A stretch of DNA of 64,000 nt from Scylla paramamosain (lineage: Eukaryota; Arthropoda; Malacostraca; Decapoda; Portunidae): the NCBI RefSeq assembly GCF_035594125.1, contig NC_087163.1, positions 9,524,001 through 9,588,000 on the forward strand. The letters run 5' to 3'. Below are positions 43,893-53,870 of this stretch, piece by piece. The number at the start of each line of letters is the position of its first letter. Position 1 is the first letter of the stretch. The notes below the pieces were generated by a model, which worked only from the letters and a program-made list of their open reading frames with translations, did not search any database and was not told where the DNA came from. The translations under genes and the position numbers were made by a program.

Positions 43893-46799
43893 TTACAATA
43901 CAGAATCCAGTATGGCCTCTTGAAAAAAATCTGAAACCTGAGTGATCTCCTTATTATAGTGTTTAGCAAAGGTTGTCTCCTGAGTCCAACCTGCCTTAGA
44001 TAAGATAATGTTAACTGGGGCATCCATGGCTTTGGCCTTGGAAGCAGAGGCTGGTCGAACACTGCCAGCCGTGAATTTCTTAGTATTGATACCACAGTCG
44101 ACAAGAACAGTTTTAATCCACCTTGCCACTGTATCTTTGGAAACACTTTTATGTGGCTTCACCACACTGATGAGGAGTTTCCCATTATCCTTCCCAGATT
44201 CCTTTCTCAGATTCTCCGTTCTGTTAATATATTCCTTCAAGGTATTTACAACACACATTCTAGAATCAGGTAAATAAGCATGAAACTTAAGCATTCTCAC
44301 ATTAAACTTCGGACGACACTGCTTAATGTTGCCCCCTAACAAAAGAGATACAGAATTGTTATCAACAATAGCATTGGAATACAATAATAAATGTAAGGTC
44401 TGTACTCTTGCAGCTTGAGTCAACGCCATAAGCATCACCAATTTCAAAGTTAAAGATTTCAAAGATAGGTCTTGTAATGGGCTCATGGACCTCAGCTTCT
44501 GCAATACTGGCTGCACATCCCAGGTTTCAGCATACCTAGGGCAAGAGGGTCTCAAGTTAAACACACCACGCATAAACCTATTGATAAGTGGATGATTCCC
44601 AGCTCTACATCCTTCCAACGTAATGCCTAAAGCAGAGAGAGCACCTCTTGCTGTGTTAACAGACTCATACCCCACCCCTCTATGAAATGTCTCCGAAAGG
44701 AAATTCAAAACACTAATTACAGACGGAGTAGAGGGATTGATATTCCATCTATCACAAAATGATGCCAATCTTTTAATGTGTGGTCTATATTGCCGCATCG
44801 TACCTGGTCTCCACGATGCCATGATAATCTCTGTACCTTCTGATGATACACCTCTCCCTCTAAGTTGTTGCCTGACAAAAGACATGCCATCAATTGGGTG
44901 TGGGTCATAATCGGGTGTTCTTCCGCTGATGAGGGATGTCGTAGTACATTTGTTTTCTGAGTGATGAGCCTGGGGGCCTTGATCAACATTTGCAGAAGAG
45001 GGCCCATCCAAGGTTGGGAATTCCACATTGGAACAACCATCCACCCCCTTGGCTCTCTCCTCCCTCATTTTCTGTAGACACCTAGTAATGAGAGAAAATG
45101 GTGGGAAAAGGTAAATCAGATTGAAACTGGCCCAATTTAATGTGAACGCATCCACATGCTTTGCTTCAGGATCAGGTCTCCACGAGCAAAAACAATCTAT
45201 TTGCTTGTTTAAGCGAGAAGCAAATAAGTCAATGGAGGGAGTTCCAAAAACTACACACAACTCTTTAAAAATCTTTGGATTAAGTTTCCATTCATGTTTG
45301 TCATTAAAATTATGAGAGGCTTCATCCGCCAACACATTCTTCTTTCCTGGTATGTGTGCACAAGTAATCCAGATGTCATTGGAAATACACCAATTCCAGA
45401 TATCAATGCAGATAGAGTTACACACTAGTGATTTAGTTCCACCCATCTCATTAACATAAGCAATGGCTGTGGTATTATCACACATAACTTTAACATGGCA
45501 GCCTTTAAGCAAGTAAGCAAAAGATTGAAGGGTAAACAAGATGGCCTTGAGTTCCCTTGCATTAATGTGTAGGCAACTTTCTTCTGTTGTCCATTTACCA
45601 TTGGTGGAATGCTTTAATACACAACCACCCCAACCTAAATCTGAGGCATCAGTAAAAACTTCAACAGAAGGAGCAGTCCGAATAATTTTCCGAACTTGCG
45701 TACCTACTTCAGAGATCCACCAACTCAGCTCCATTTTCATTTCCTTTGAGATAGTCATAAATTTGTCAAAGTTGCCCTTTCCTACCTTTAATGCAACAAT
45801 TTTGGCCTTTTCTAAAATTCTGTAATGGAGCTTACCTAATTCAACGGCCGGAATGGCAGCTACCAACATGCCAACTACCCGAGCTACCTCTCTGATCTTT
45901 GCCTTATTTCTACTGGCCAAGGATGAACAACTTTCCACAATCTTCTTCACTCTACGAGCAGGGAGTGTGACAGTCATGGCTTCAGAATCAATGATGTTGC
46001 CAAGATATTCTATGCGTTTTGTAGGCACCAAAACTGACTTGTCCACATTAATACAAAACCCCACATTTTGCAAAATTTCCACAGTATCCTTTAAACAAGC
46101 AACACAATCCTCAACTGACTTGCTACACATAAGAGTATCATCTATAAAGGAAGTAATGGTGTAGCCTTTCAATCTCAAAAAAGAAAAAATCGGCTTCAAA
46201 AGTTTAGTGAAAAGACGAGGACCTGCAGAAGCACCATTAGGAAGGCAAGTGAATTGGTATATCTTCCCTGCCCATTTAAAACAAAGGTATTTTTGCTGCT
46301 CCTCTGCAATTTTGACTGAATAATAAGCATGCTTCAGATCCACCGAAGCCATGAAAGCGCCTGAACTGATTAGCCTAATTGCCTGCTCAAAATTTTCCAT
46401 TTTGAAATGGATGTAATTCATGAATTTGTTGAGTTTCTTCAAATTAAGCACCAACCTGTAGCCACCCTCTTTTTTCTCTCTCAAGAAAACTGGTGAAATA
46501 ATCTGGCCCACCTGTCTGTGAGTCTCTTTGATAACCTTCTGGCTCAACAATTTATCTATTTCATTAGTCATAATAACTTTCTCCTCATCACTAAATTTGT
46601 ATTCCACTTCCTCAGAAAATAAATGAGTAATGTTCTGTTCATCAATCTCAAGATGGCAATGTTTAACAATGTCCAAAATGAAAGGATCACTAGTAAGTTT
46701 GCACCATTCACCAATAAACTTATGAAGCTGACCCGCTTCAAAGTCATTCCTTACCTGAATTACTGCTGGGGATTGTAGTGTCCCCGGCCCCTTGGGTTT
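43893..46799 (-). CDS. E3 Pol: RT, RNase H, MT-like region and tyrosine recombinase in one frame
   Basis: Open frame of 927 codons from a TTG near 46676, extending open further upstream to the slippery site (KKPKGPGTLQ, then FEAGQLHKF). Domains, numbered from the TTG codon: RT about 50-240 with D113 (ASVDLKHAYYS) and D179-D180 (SFIDDTLMC). RNase H about 338-455 with D343, E375, D400 and D451. MT-like DIRS segment about 480-535 (DLFASRLNKQ, FCSWRPDPEA, YLFPPFSLI). Tyrosine recombinase about 600-927 with R757 (AARVQTLH), G871-S-V-R874, W897 and the nucleophile candidate Y907 (AKHYNKE). In many DIRS elements the recombinase is a separate overlapping ORF; here it is fused. No ATG starts the frame, so synthesis as a gag fusion by -1 frameshifting is inferred. 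Confidence 0.93.
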   Translation of the reverse strand, partial: KPKGPGTLQSPAVIQVRNDFEAGQLHKFIGEWCKLTSDPFILDIVKHCHLEIDEQNITHLFSEEVEYKFSDEEKVIMTNEIDKLLSQKVIKETHRQVGQIISPVFLREKKEGGYRLVLNLKKLNKFMNYIHFKMENFEQAIRLISSGAFMASVDLKHAYYSVKIAEEQQKYLCFKWAGKIYQFTCLPNGASAGPRLFTKLLKPIFSFLRLKGYTITSFIDDTLMCSKSVEDCVACLKDTVEILQNVGFCINVDKSVLVPTKRIEYLGNIIDSEAMTVTLPARRVKKIVESCSSLASRNKAKIREVARVVGMLVAAIPAVELGKLHYRILEKAKIVALKVGKGNFDKFMTISKEMKMELSWWISEVGTQVRKIIRTAPSVEVFTDASDLGWGGCVLKHSTNGKWTTEESCLHINARELKAILFTLQSFAYLLKGCHVKVMCDNTTAIAYVNEMGGTKSLVCNSICIDIWNWCISNDIWITCAHIPGKKNVLADEASHNFNDKHEWKLNPKIFKELCVVFGTPSIDLFASRLNKQIDCFCSWRPDPEAKHVDAFTLNWASFNLIYLFPPFSLITRCLQKMREERAKGVDGCSNVEFPTLDGPSSANVDQGPQAHHSENKCTTTSLISGRTPDYDPHPIDGMSFVRQQLRGRGVSSEGTEIIMASWRPGTMRQYRPHIKRLASFCDRWNINPSTPSVISVLNFLSETFHRGVGYESVNTARGALSALGITLEGCRAGNHPLINRFMRGVFNLRPSCPRYAETWDVQPVLQKLRSMSPLQDLSLKSLTLKLVMLMALTQAARVQTLHLLLYSNAIVDNNSVSLLLGGNIKQCRPKFNVRMLKFHAYLPDSRMCVVNTLKEYINRTENLRKESGKDNGKLLISVVKPHKSVSKDTVARWIKTVLVDCGINTKKFTAGSVRPASASKAKAMDAPVNIILSKAGWTQETTFAKHYNKEITQVSDFFQEAILDSVL

Positions 46800-48052
46800 T
46801 TTGAAGAGGAGTTCCCTCTGTGATAAGAAGGGCGGCCGTCCCCTCTGGTGGCAGGTTTGTGTAAGCCGTAAGGTTTAAACCGGGTAGACATACCCCGGAA
46901 AGCTGGCTTCCCAAAGAAACCACGTTGCTTACCACCACTTAACTTCCCAAGACCTGGAGCTCCAAAATGGGAAGTCTTCTTGTGGGTAAACTTGTTCTTC
47001 AGCCTTTCGGCCTCCTCAATCTGTTTGGTAGCTTGAGTAAGATCATCCCCAAACAGTAAGCCAGTCGCAGGAGTCTTATCAGTGCATAAGTGTGCATACT
47101 TTTGGTTTATCTCTCGTTTGAGGAAAAACCGTCTATTCATATTCAGTTTAAAGTTTGCATGCCCTAACAACCCCAAGGCACCATTAAGCATACCCACCTC
47201 ATGACCAATAACCTGATTCTGCTCCTCATTGGCAAACTTGTCCAGAACAGTAAGTGATTTAACCATAATAGTGGCAGCCTTAGTTATATCCTTACCAATT
47301 TCCTTCAGTCGGAAATCAGCTTTCTTTGCCTCAGTGGGTAGGGCATCCAGCACTTGTGAGTTGCACTCGACTGGGATAAGTGCCTTACAGTTTCTAGGAC
47401 GTTTAGAAGCCTCATCTGCCAAAATCTCCTTATGGTCTTCCTCTTTCAAACCATGAGAAAACCAGTGATTCACCATTGCAGCAATCGGTTCTTCAATAGC
47501 TTCAGAACAGTCATCCATAGGCACATAGGCCTTAGCTGCTTGTAACAGAATACTGCCCGAAGGAGCTTCATCTTCGATCTCACCTTCTTCAGCACTCATT
47601 TCTTGTGACCTAAAGCCAGAAAATGCACCAGAGGAAGAAGGGGGAGGGGAGGCAGAAATCTCATGAGTACCCCCTAAGTCCTGTGCTGGCCCAGATCTGA
47701 TGCCTGATGTGCCAGGCTCAGAACCAACACTTGCCCTGGCACCTCTGTCACTCTTAAGTTTATTCACATCCTCCTGAAGTGCAGCCCAAGCCTCCAAAAA
47801 CTTGGATAACGTAGTATTGTTAACATCTCCAGACTGGCTAGCTGGTGGTCGGGCGTCCATCTTAGACACACGATCACTTGCAACTTCATCCTCCCTAGCA
47901 GAGGCCCCAGACCGTTGGATATTCTTCCTCTTGTTATGCCTAGTGGACGAATAGAGTCGGCTTCCACAAGAATGTGAAGAACCGCTTCTTGGAGGTGTAG
48001 AATCCCCCGAGGAAGACATATTGATGAACCAAACTCCTTCACAACAGTACAC
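46760..48052 (-). CDS. E3 gag-like protein
   Basis: 430 codons, open. The start at 48052 gives a 430-residue protein; the Met of MSSSGDSTPP (48019) is an alternative that fits E1 better. The N-terminus is Ser/Arg-rich. A low-complexity acidic stretch (SAEEGEIEDEAPSG) follows, then the conserved central part (KKADFRLKEIGKDITKAA, NGALGLLGHANFKL) and a basic Gly/Arg-rich tail (RGFFGKPAFRG, RGRGHYNPQQ). There is no zinc knuckle; the RG-rich tail could bind nucleic acid (inference). The last 13 codons overlap the Pol frame at -1. Confidence 0.9.
   Translation of the reverse strand: MYCCEGVWFINMSSSGDSTPPRSGSSHSCGSRLYSSTRHNKRKNIQRSGASAREDEVASDRVSKMDARPPASQSGDVNNTTLSKFLEAWAALQEDVNKLKSDRGARASVGSEPGTSGIRSGPAQDLGGTHEISASPPPSSSGAFSGFRSQEMSAEEGEIEDEAPSGSILLQAAKAYVPMDDCSEAIEEPIAAMVNHWFSHGLKEEDHKEILADEASKRPRNCKALIPVECNSQVLDALPTEAKKADFRLKEIGKDITKAATIMVKSLTVLDKFANEEQNQVIGHEVGMLNGALGLLGHANFKLNMNRRFFLKREINQKYAHLCTDKTPATGLLFGDDLTQATKQIEEAERLKNKFTHKKTSHFGAPGLGKLSGGKQRGFFGKPAFRGMSTRFKPYGLHKPATRGDGRPSYHRGNSSSKNPRGRGHYNPQQ
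46768..46802 (-). promoter_or_regulatory. E3 putative -1 frameshift site (A AAA AAC plus hairpin)
   Basis: Heptamer 46796-46802, gag frame TCA-AAA-AAC; -1 slippage reads AAA-AAA-CCC into Pol. A 10-nt spacer separates it from a hairpin GGGGA (46785-46781) / TCCCC (46772-46768) with an 8-nt loop. The gag stop at 46760-46762 follows. A AAA AAC is a canonical metazoan retroelement slippery sequence (family knowledge). Confidence 0.75.
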
Positions 48053-48063
48053 TCTGTCACCTG

Positions 48064-48537
48064 TCCCGCTCCTGAGAGATAACGGGAAAAAACACAGACA
48101 AAATAATCTTAGTTCAGCCCGCTCTTAATACAGATAACGGGATATAATCAAATCGAACCTTAAAACCTGCACCACGGGCCAGCAATCACAAAGAAATAAT
48201 CGCGCCATGGCCGCTTGTTAAAATTCACCCGCTCCCAAATGTAGATAACAGGGAAAAACACCGAGACAAAGGCACAGTATAACACCCACAACACACTAGT
48301 AAAAAACAATAGACAATGAATAAATGAGAACCTGCTCCAAGTTTGAATAACAGGTAACACGTGTGCATAACCTCACCTTGTTCAACACCGTGTCCTCCCG
48401 CTCCTCATGGATAACAGGAAAGGAACACCAGGCACTCTTCCCGCTCCAACAGGATCACGGGGTAATAAAGTAAGGTAAAACAAAGTGAGTAAGGTGTAAA
48501 ATAAGTGCCAACCCGCTCTGAAATTCAGATAACGGGT
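48064..48537 (-). repeat. E3 leader stem-loop units
   Basis: Seven units, plus-strand view, outer pair first and inner pair second: 48064-48087 TCCCG/CGGGA, CTC/GAG; 48118-48141 CCCG/CGGG, TCT/AGA; 48228-48253 CCC/GGG, inner weak; 48330-48355 ACCTG/CAGGT, inner weak; 48396-48419 TCC/GGA within TCCCG/CAGGA, TCC/GGA; 48440-48461 CCCG/CGGG, TCC/GGA; 48511-48537 ACCCG/CGGGT, TCTGA/TCAGA. Six of seven have TAA before the 3' outer arm (TCA in the sixth). Confidence 0.7.
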
Positions 48538-48599
48538 AACTAATGCCAAAATGGCAAACCGCCGCAGTAAGACAAACACGTCTTGCCTGTACCGAGAAC

Positions 48600-48682
48600 A
48601 AAGCGTCACTGTCGGTACCTTGATCTTTGTGTATCTCATGTGGAGCCTCTCCACCAATAGCGGTGGGTTGCTGAAGTAAAAT
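48600..48682 (-). repeat. E3 5' terminal region
   Basis: Minus-strand TTTTACTTCAGCAACCCACC at the edge, then GGTGGAGAGGCTCCACATG, AGATACACAAAG and GGTACCGACAG. Inverted partners in the 3' terminal region and the internal complementary region. Confidence 0.88.
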
Positions 48683-50257
48683 CCATCCTGACACTCCATC
48701 AGGTCCAGGGGCCTCCCTAACGTCTAGTCCCTCCATCTGTTTCTGGACATCCTCTTCAGTCACTTAGATTTCCCCCAGACCCATTTCCTCACTCATCTCA
48801 CTCTGCCACACAAATGTTCTCTCTTTTGTGAATACTGATTGAAAACTCCTGTTCATTATCTCTGCCAATTCAGCCAGATCCACACACATTTGACCATTCA
48901 CCTTCAGTCTGCTTATTCCTTCTCTATTTTTCATTTTGCTGGTCACATATCTGAAGAATAGTTTTGGTTTCTCTTTGCATTTGTCCATAACATCTTTCTC
49001 ATAATTTTTCTTTTTATCTCAAATAACCCTTACACATTCATTTCTTGTAGTTGTGTAGTTTTGCCATAGCTCCATTTCCCATTGCCATTTCCCTCTCCTC
49101 CCTAGCTATTTCACATCTTCTATTATACCAGTCATTTTTATATCTTCTTTGTCTCTACTTTCGGTACATATTTTTTCACTCCCTTTTCATAAATATTGAT
49201 GAAAGCTTCCCACTTCTTTTGCACATTACTTGCTGTGATAAGTGTACTTCAGTCTGCTTCACCAAAGTATCTCCTCATTTGTTCAAAATTTGATTTACCA
49301 TGATTAAATCTTTCACTTTTATAATCTTCACATCTACTTTCCTCTCTTTTTTCTTTAATACAAAACCTTATCATGACATGATCACTTTTTCCTAGTGGAC
49401 AATTATAGTTCATGTCTTCTATAATATCTGTTTCTTTTGATAATCCCAAATCAAGTCTTGATGGCTCCTCTCCTCCTCTGTGTCTAGTGTTTTCCTCAAC
49501 CCATTGTGTCATAATATGGTTCATTGCCAGTTTCAGAACCTTATCTCCCCATGAGTCTTTTCCTCTTGTTTTCCACTTCTCTCAATTTATCTCTTTACAA
49601 TTAAAACCTCCCATTATAACAATTTTGTTGTTTTCTTTAATTTTCTTTACAAGCCATTCTTTTGTCTCACTCAGCAACTGTTCATGCTCTTGTCTATTCC
49701 AGGCCTTTGTTTTTGGTGGGACATACGAGTACACCACTGTGACATATCGTCTTCCTCTTCTTTCATTTATTAGTTGTAAGTTTAGGCCTTCCACCAGGCT
49801 TTCTGCCTTTTCCACACTCTCCACCCTGATACCCTTTTTAACAAGCATCATCACTCCACCTCCTCCTTTTCCACATGTTTCTTATCCACATATTGTACTT
49901 TCTCCCTCCTAAATTTGGTGTTTCTGAATCTCTTAGTTTAGTTTCTACCATTGCCATGATGTCTGGTTCATTTGCTTTTATAAATTCATTCACTTCATCC
50001 ATCACTGAAACTAAACCATCCATGTTAGTGTATGTCACTGTCCATGTCCCTCCCTTTCTTACAGCTGTGCCTCTGCACCCCTCACTCTTCGCATGTACCA
50101 CTTCCTCAACATCTCCAGAAAAAAAGTTCCCTTTCCTCTTGTGTTCTCTGTTTGTTCCTTTCTTTTGTTTCACTTCTCAATTCATTAAGTTTCTTCCTTT
50201 CTTCCTCATTCATTTCTCTTCTAATGCAGACTTGTTTAAACTCATTACTTTTGGCTA
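48683..50257 (-). mobile_element. CR1-like copy 3, upstream half (before the E3 insertion)
   Basis: Minus strand: truncated N-terminus (AKSNEFKQVCIRREMNEEE), endonuclease (50173-49249: NMDGLVSVMDEVN, MVETKLRD, YSYVPPKTKAW, GGFNCKEIN, PSRLDLGL, LGKSDHVMI), linker (CKEKPKLFFRYVTSK) and RT entry ending GLDVREAPGPDGVSGWI at the E3 edge. Frameshifts near 49850 and 49560. Its 5' end abuts the (CA)n tail of copy 4. Confidence 0.85.
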
Positions 50258-50281
50258 GTGTGTGTGTGTGTGTGTGTGTGT
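50258..50281. repeat. (GT)n = (CA)n tail of CR1-like copy 4
   Basis: Short GT tract joining copies 4 and 3. Confidence 0.9.
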
Positions 50282-53200
50282 ATTTATGTAGTTGTACTTA
50301 CCTAGTTGTAGTATACAGGAAGGGGAGCTAGACTCATGCTATATCTACTATCATCCAATTTGGCCTTGAAATCATGAAATGACCTTGCATGAACCACATC
50401 TTTTACCGGGCTATTCCATGTGTCTAATATTCTTTGAGGAAAGCTGTTCTTTTTAATATTCCTTCTACAGGTGGCCTTTTCAACTTCTTTCCATGTTCTT
50501 TTGAATCTTTTACATCAAACCCTGCTGGTCCACTTTTTTCTAATCCATTCATCAACCTATACACTGCAATCAGGTCTCTTCTCTCCCTCCATTGTTCCAA
50601 TGTCCGTAGATTCAAACTTCTCAATCCTCTTCATATAAGTCTTGAAGACTTGGAACCAACTTTGTTGCTGACCTCTGAATCCTCTCCAATTTCTTAATAT
50701 TAATTTTTGTACTTGGTGACCACACTATTGCTGTATATTCCTACTTTGGGCATATCACAGTTACAAACAGTTTCTTCATCATTTCCTCATCTAAATATCT
50801 GAATGCTACTTTTATGTTCCTCACAAAGTTGCAAATTTCACCCACAGTCCTATTTATATGTTCCTCTGGTGATAAGTTATCAGATACACTTACTCCCAGG
50901 TCTTTTTCCATTGTCATTTTCTTAATCTTTTCATTTCCCATTTTGTATTTGCCTAATATTCTCTTTTTATTCTTCCCAAATTCCATCAGACTGCATTTTT
51001 TTGATGCTGAATTTCATATCCCATCTATGACTCCATTCCCATATTCTGTTGAAATCCTTCTGCAGTACTTGGCAATCTTCTTCCCTTCCCACCTTCCTAA
51101 GTATCTTGGCATCATCAGTAGACAAACTCACTAACTGTTCATTCTGTTTGTCATGTTTTTAATATATATTGCAAACATTATTGAAGCCAGTACTGATCCT
51201 TGTGAAACTCTACTGATCACTTTCCACCATGAGGACTTTCTTTCTCTAATTACCATTCTCATTTCTCTGTCCTTCAAAAAATCCTTCATCCATTTCATAA
51301 TCACTCCATCTAGATGTCCATTGTTTTTTTACCTTCCATACCAGTCTCTCATGTGGCACCTTATCAAATGCTTTCTGTAGATCCAGATAAATCCCATCTG
51401 CCCAGCCACCTTTCTTGTACTATATCTATCACCCTCAAGTAGAAACATATCAGATTTGTTGTGCAAGATCCTCCTTCTCTAAAACCATATTGCTTCTCAG
51501 TCAATCAGTTCTTGTATTCTATGTATTTTATCCTATCTTTAATTATTCTTCCACAGATATTAGCAACCACACTTGGCAGGGACACTGGTCTATAATTCAA
51601 CAGTTCTTTCTGACATTTTCCTTTATAAATTGGAACAATGTCTGCTATCTTCCAGTTTGTGGGAACTTTATCCTCAGCTAATGAGCTCATCATGATACAA
51701 TGTATTTTCTCAGCCATCTGTTTGCTACATTCTTTCAGGATCCAATTTGACACACCATCCAGCCTTGAGGCTTTTCTCACATCAAGACCCTTCATTATTT
51801 TCTCACTTCTTGGCCTGTAACTTGTATTTTTTCCAAGGAATCTACATGTTCTTCCACACATTCATTTCCTCAAAATTCACTCTCTTGTAAACACTGTCTG
51901 AAAAGAATTGCTCATAATTTCTGCCATTACTGCCTCATCTTCATACTTCTCACCTTCCACCCAAAGTTTATTAATACCTTCCCTGTTTCTCAACTTGCTG
52001 TTAACATATCTGTAGAATAACCTAGGTTGTTCTTTATAACTATCTATTGCTTTCTTTTCAAAGCTTCTTTGTTCTTCTCGTCATATTTTTATATAGTCAT
52101 TTCTTGTCTGTATTTAGCCCATAGGTCTTGTCTTTTCCTTCTTCTCTACTTATTTCATGCTACATCCCTTTTATCTTTTTGGTATTTAACATTTTCTATT
52201 AAACCAAACTTTATTAGGGATCTCTCTTTTTCCCATTTTGTGAACATATCTCTTGACCCCCTCATTATAAATCTCAAGTAAAGACATCCATTTCTCCTCT
52301 ATTCCCTGTGCTTCATTAAAAATACTCCAGTCAGCTTCAAAATACTTCCTCATTAATGTAAAATTTGCTTTACTGGAAATGTATCTCTCAATTTTGTACT
52401 CTTCTTTTTTCCCAGTTCTCTTCTTTCATTTAATAGCAACTCAGTAACTATGTGATCACTTTTTTCCTAGTGGGCTTTTACATTTTATGCTTCCTATTAT
52501 TATTGGTTCTTTAGTAAACACTAGGTCCAGCCGTGATAGCTTGTCAGTCCCTTGAAATCTTATGTTTTCTTTGACCTACTGTGTCAGTGAAATGTCTATT
52601 GCCATCTGTAGTAACATATTTTGCCATGATCTTTCATTTCCTTCCATTGTCCCCTCCTCCTAACATGCCTCTACAATTAAAACCTCAAGTTGTCACTCTT
52701 GCTAATAAGTTCTGCTATTCCCTCACTTGTGTCCTTCATCATAGACTCATAATCTTCATTGCTACAGGATCTTGTATTAGGTGGAACATACACAAAATGA
52801 AATCTCTTCTCATGTCATCCCCACTTGCATAATTTCAGCAATTCCTTTCCCATAGCTAACTTCAACTTTTAACTCTTTCCTTACTAAAATCATCACCCCC
52901 TTCCTTGTTTTTGTTCCTGTCTTTCCTCCATACATTATATTTCCCACTGCCAATATTCAGGGACACTTCATTTCAACCTTCACTTAAATTCCTTTCAACT
53001 TCCCATTATGTCTGGTTCATTTTCTCTTAGTCATTTAACTCCAACTGCTATGAAATTAACCTGTTAACATTAGTGCATGTCACCTTCAGTTTATTCCCTG
53101 TGCCTCCCTTAGCCTGAAGTACCATTTCCTTAACCTTGTCCATGACCCTCAAACAGAACCTCTTTTCTTAGCTTCTGTCCAACCCTTGTTTTTTTCTTTG

Positions 53201-53870
53201 GTTTCTTCCCACATTTTGTTCATTTTGGGACTTTCTTCCTCATTTAATTCATTCATAATCCATATATTCTTCATCTCCTCTTTCCTAGAAAGTTCCCAGG
53301 CTCCAGCCACCACTTCTACAGCTAACTGCAACCTGACCTTGACTTTCAGTGGTTGCTGTCCTCCTTTGGCATACTTTCTTATTTAGACCACTTCTTCAGT
53401 GTCCTCATGAATACTCATGAATACTGCTTCCTTCATTTTGAGCTTCTTTAACTGCTACACTCCTCATTTTCTCTCACATACCATATCACTACAACCTTTT
53501 CTTTAATCCCAAATATTACAACATATTTCTTTTTCTTTACTGTATCTCTCACCAACCATTCCTTTTCCTTTATAACCTTCACCACTGACTTCTTTGTTTT
53601 TTCCTTTATTTGTTTCTCTAGTATTTCTTCAAAACTTGCCTTTTCTTCGTCTCTCTCAGTCTTCCACTGGTTCTTTTTTTCACTTATTTTCTTTACATTC
53701 TCACTGTTCACCTCAACTTTTTCGTCATATTTCATCAGTACCTTTTCATATTTCTCTTATTGAAGTTTCAAACATTTGTTATTCTCCTCCAGAACTCTCT
53801 GGCTAACTTCCATTTTTTTGCAATAACTTGCTTATTGTTTGTTCCATTGTTAGCACTCTCTTATAAATCA
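50282..53870 (-). mobile_element. CR1-like copy 4, near full length, decayed
   Basis: Minus strand: ORF1-like region with Lys/Glu-rich coiled coil and KKKYVVIFGIKEK (53735-53448), ORF2 N-terminus (EVVAGAWELSRKEEMKNIWI, 53331-53149), decayed endonuclease (about 53100-52300), RT (51861-51000: KASRLDGVSNWILKECSKQM, NYRPVSLPSVV) and C-terminal part (50986-50424: EKDLGVSVSDNLSPEEHIN, RRDLIAVYRLMNGLEK). Ends with AACTAGGTAAGTACAACTAC, a 3' UTR variant, before (CA)n. Many stops. Confidence 0.78.

Larger units (their letters stand above)
43296..48682 (-). mobile_element. DIRS-like retrotransposon E3, complete and probably young
   Basis: About 5.38 kb element on minus inserted in the RT gene of CR1-like copy 3. 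Order: 5' terminus (48600-48682), leader with stem-loops (48064-48537), gag (48052-46760), frameshift site, Pol (to 43893), internal complementary region (43528-43690), 3' terminus (43296-43428). ATT (AAT on plus) is found at both junctions (43296-43298 and 48680-48682), so there is either a 3-bp duplication or a shared crossover core. The 95-bp terminal copies 43297-43391 and 43528-43622 are identical. Both coding frames are open from end to end. It may have been recently mobile. Confidence 0.93.

Noticed and set aside
46744..46938. 64-codon minus-strand frame overlapping the gag end as a separate small gene
   Set aside because: It is the third frame over the gag-Pol overlap; it is not kept in E1 or E2.
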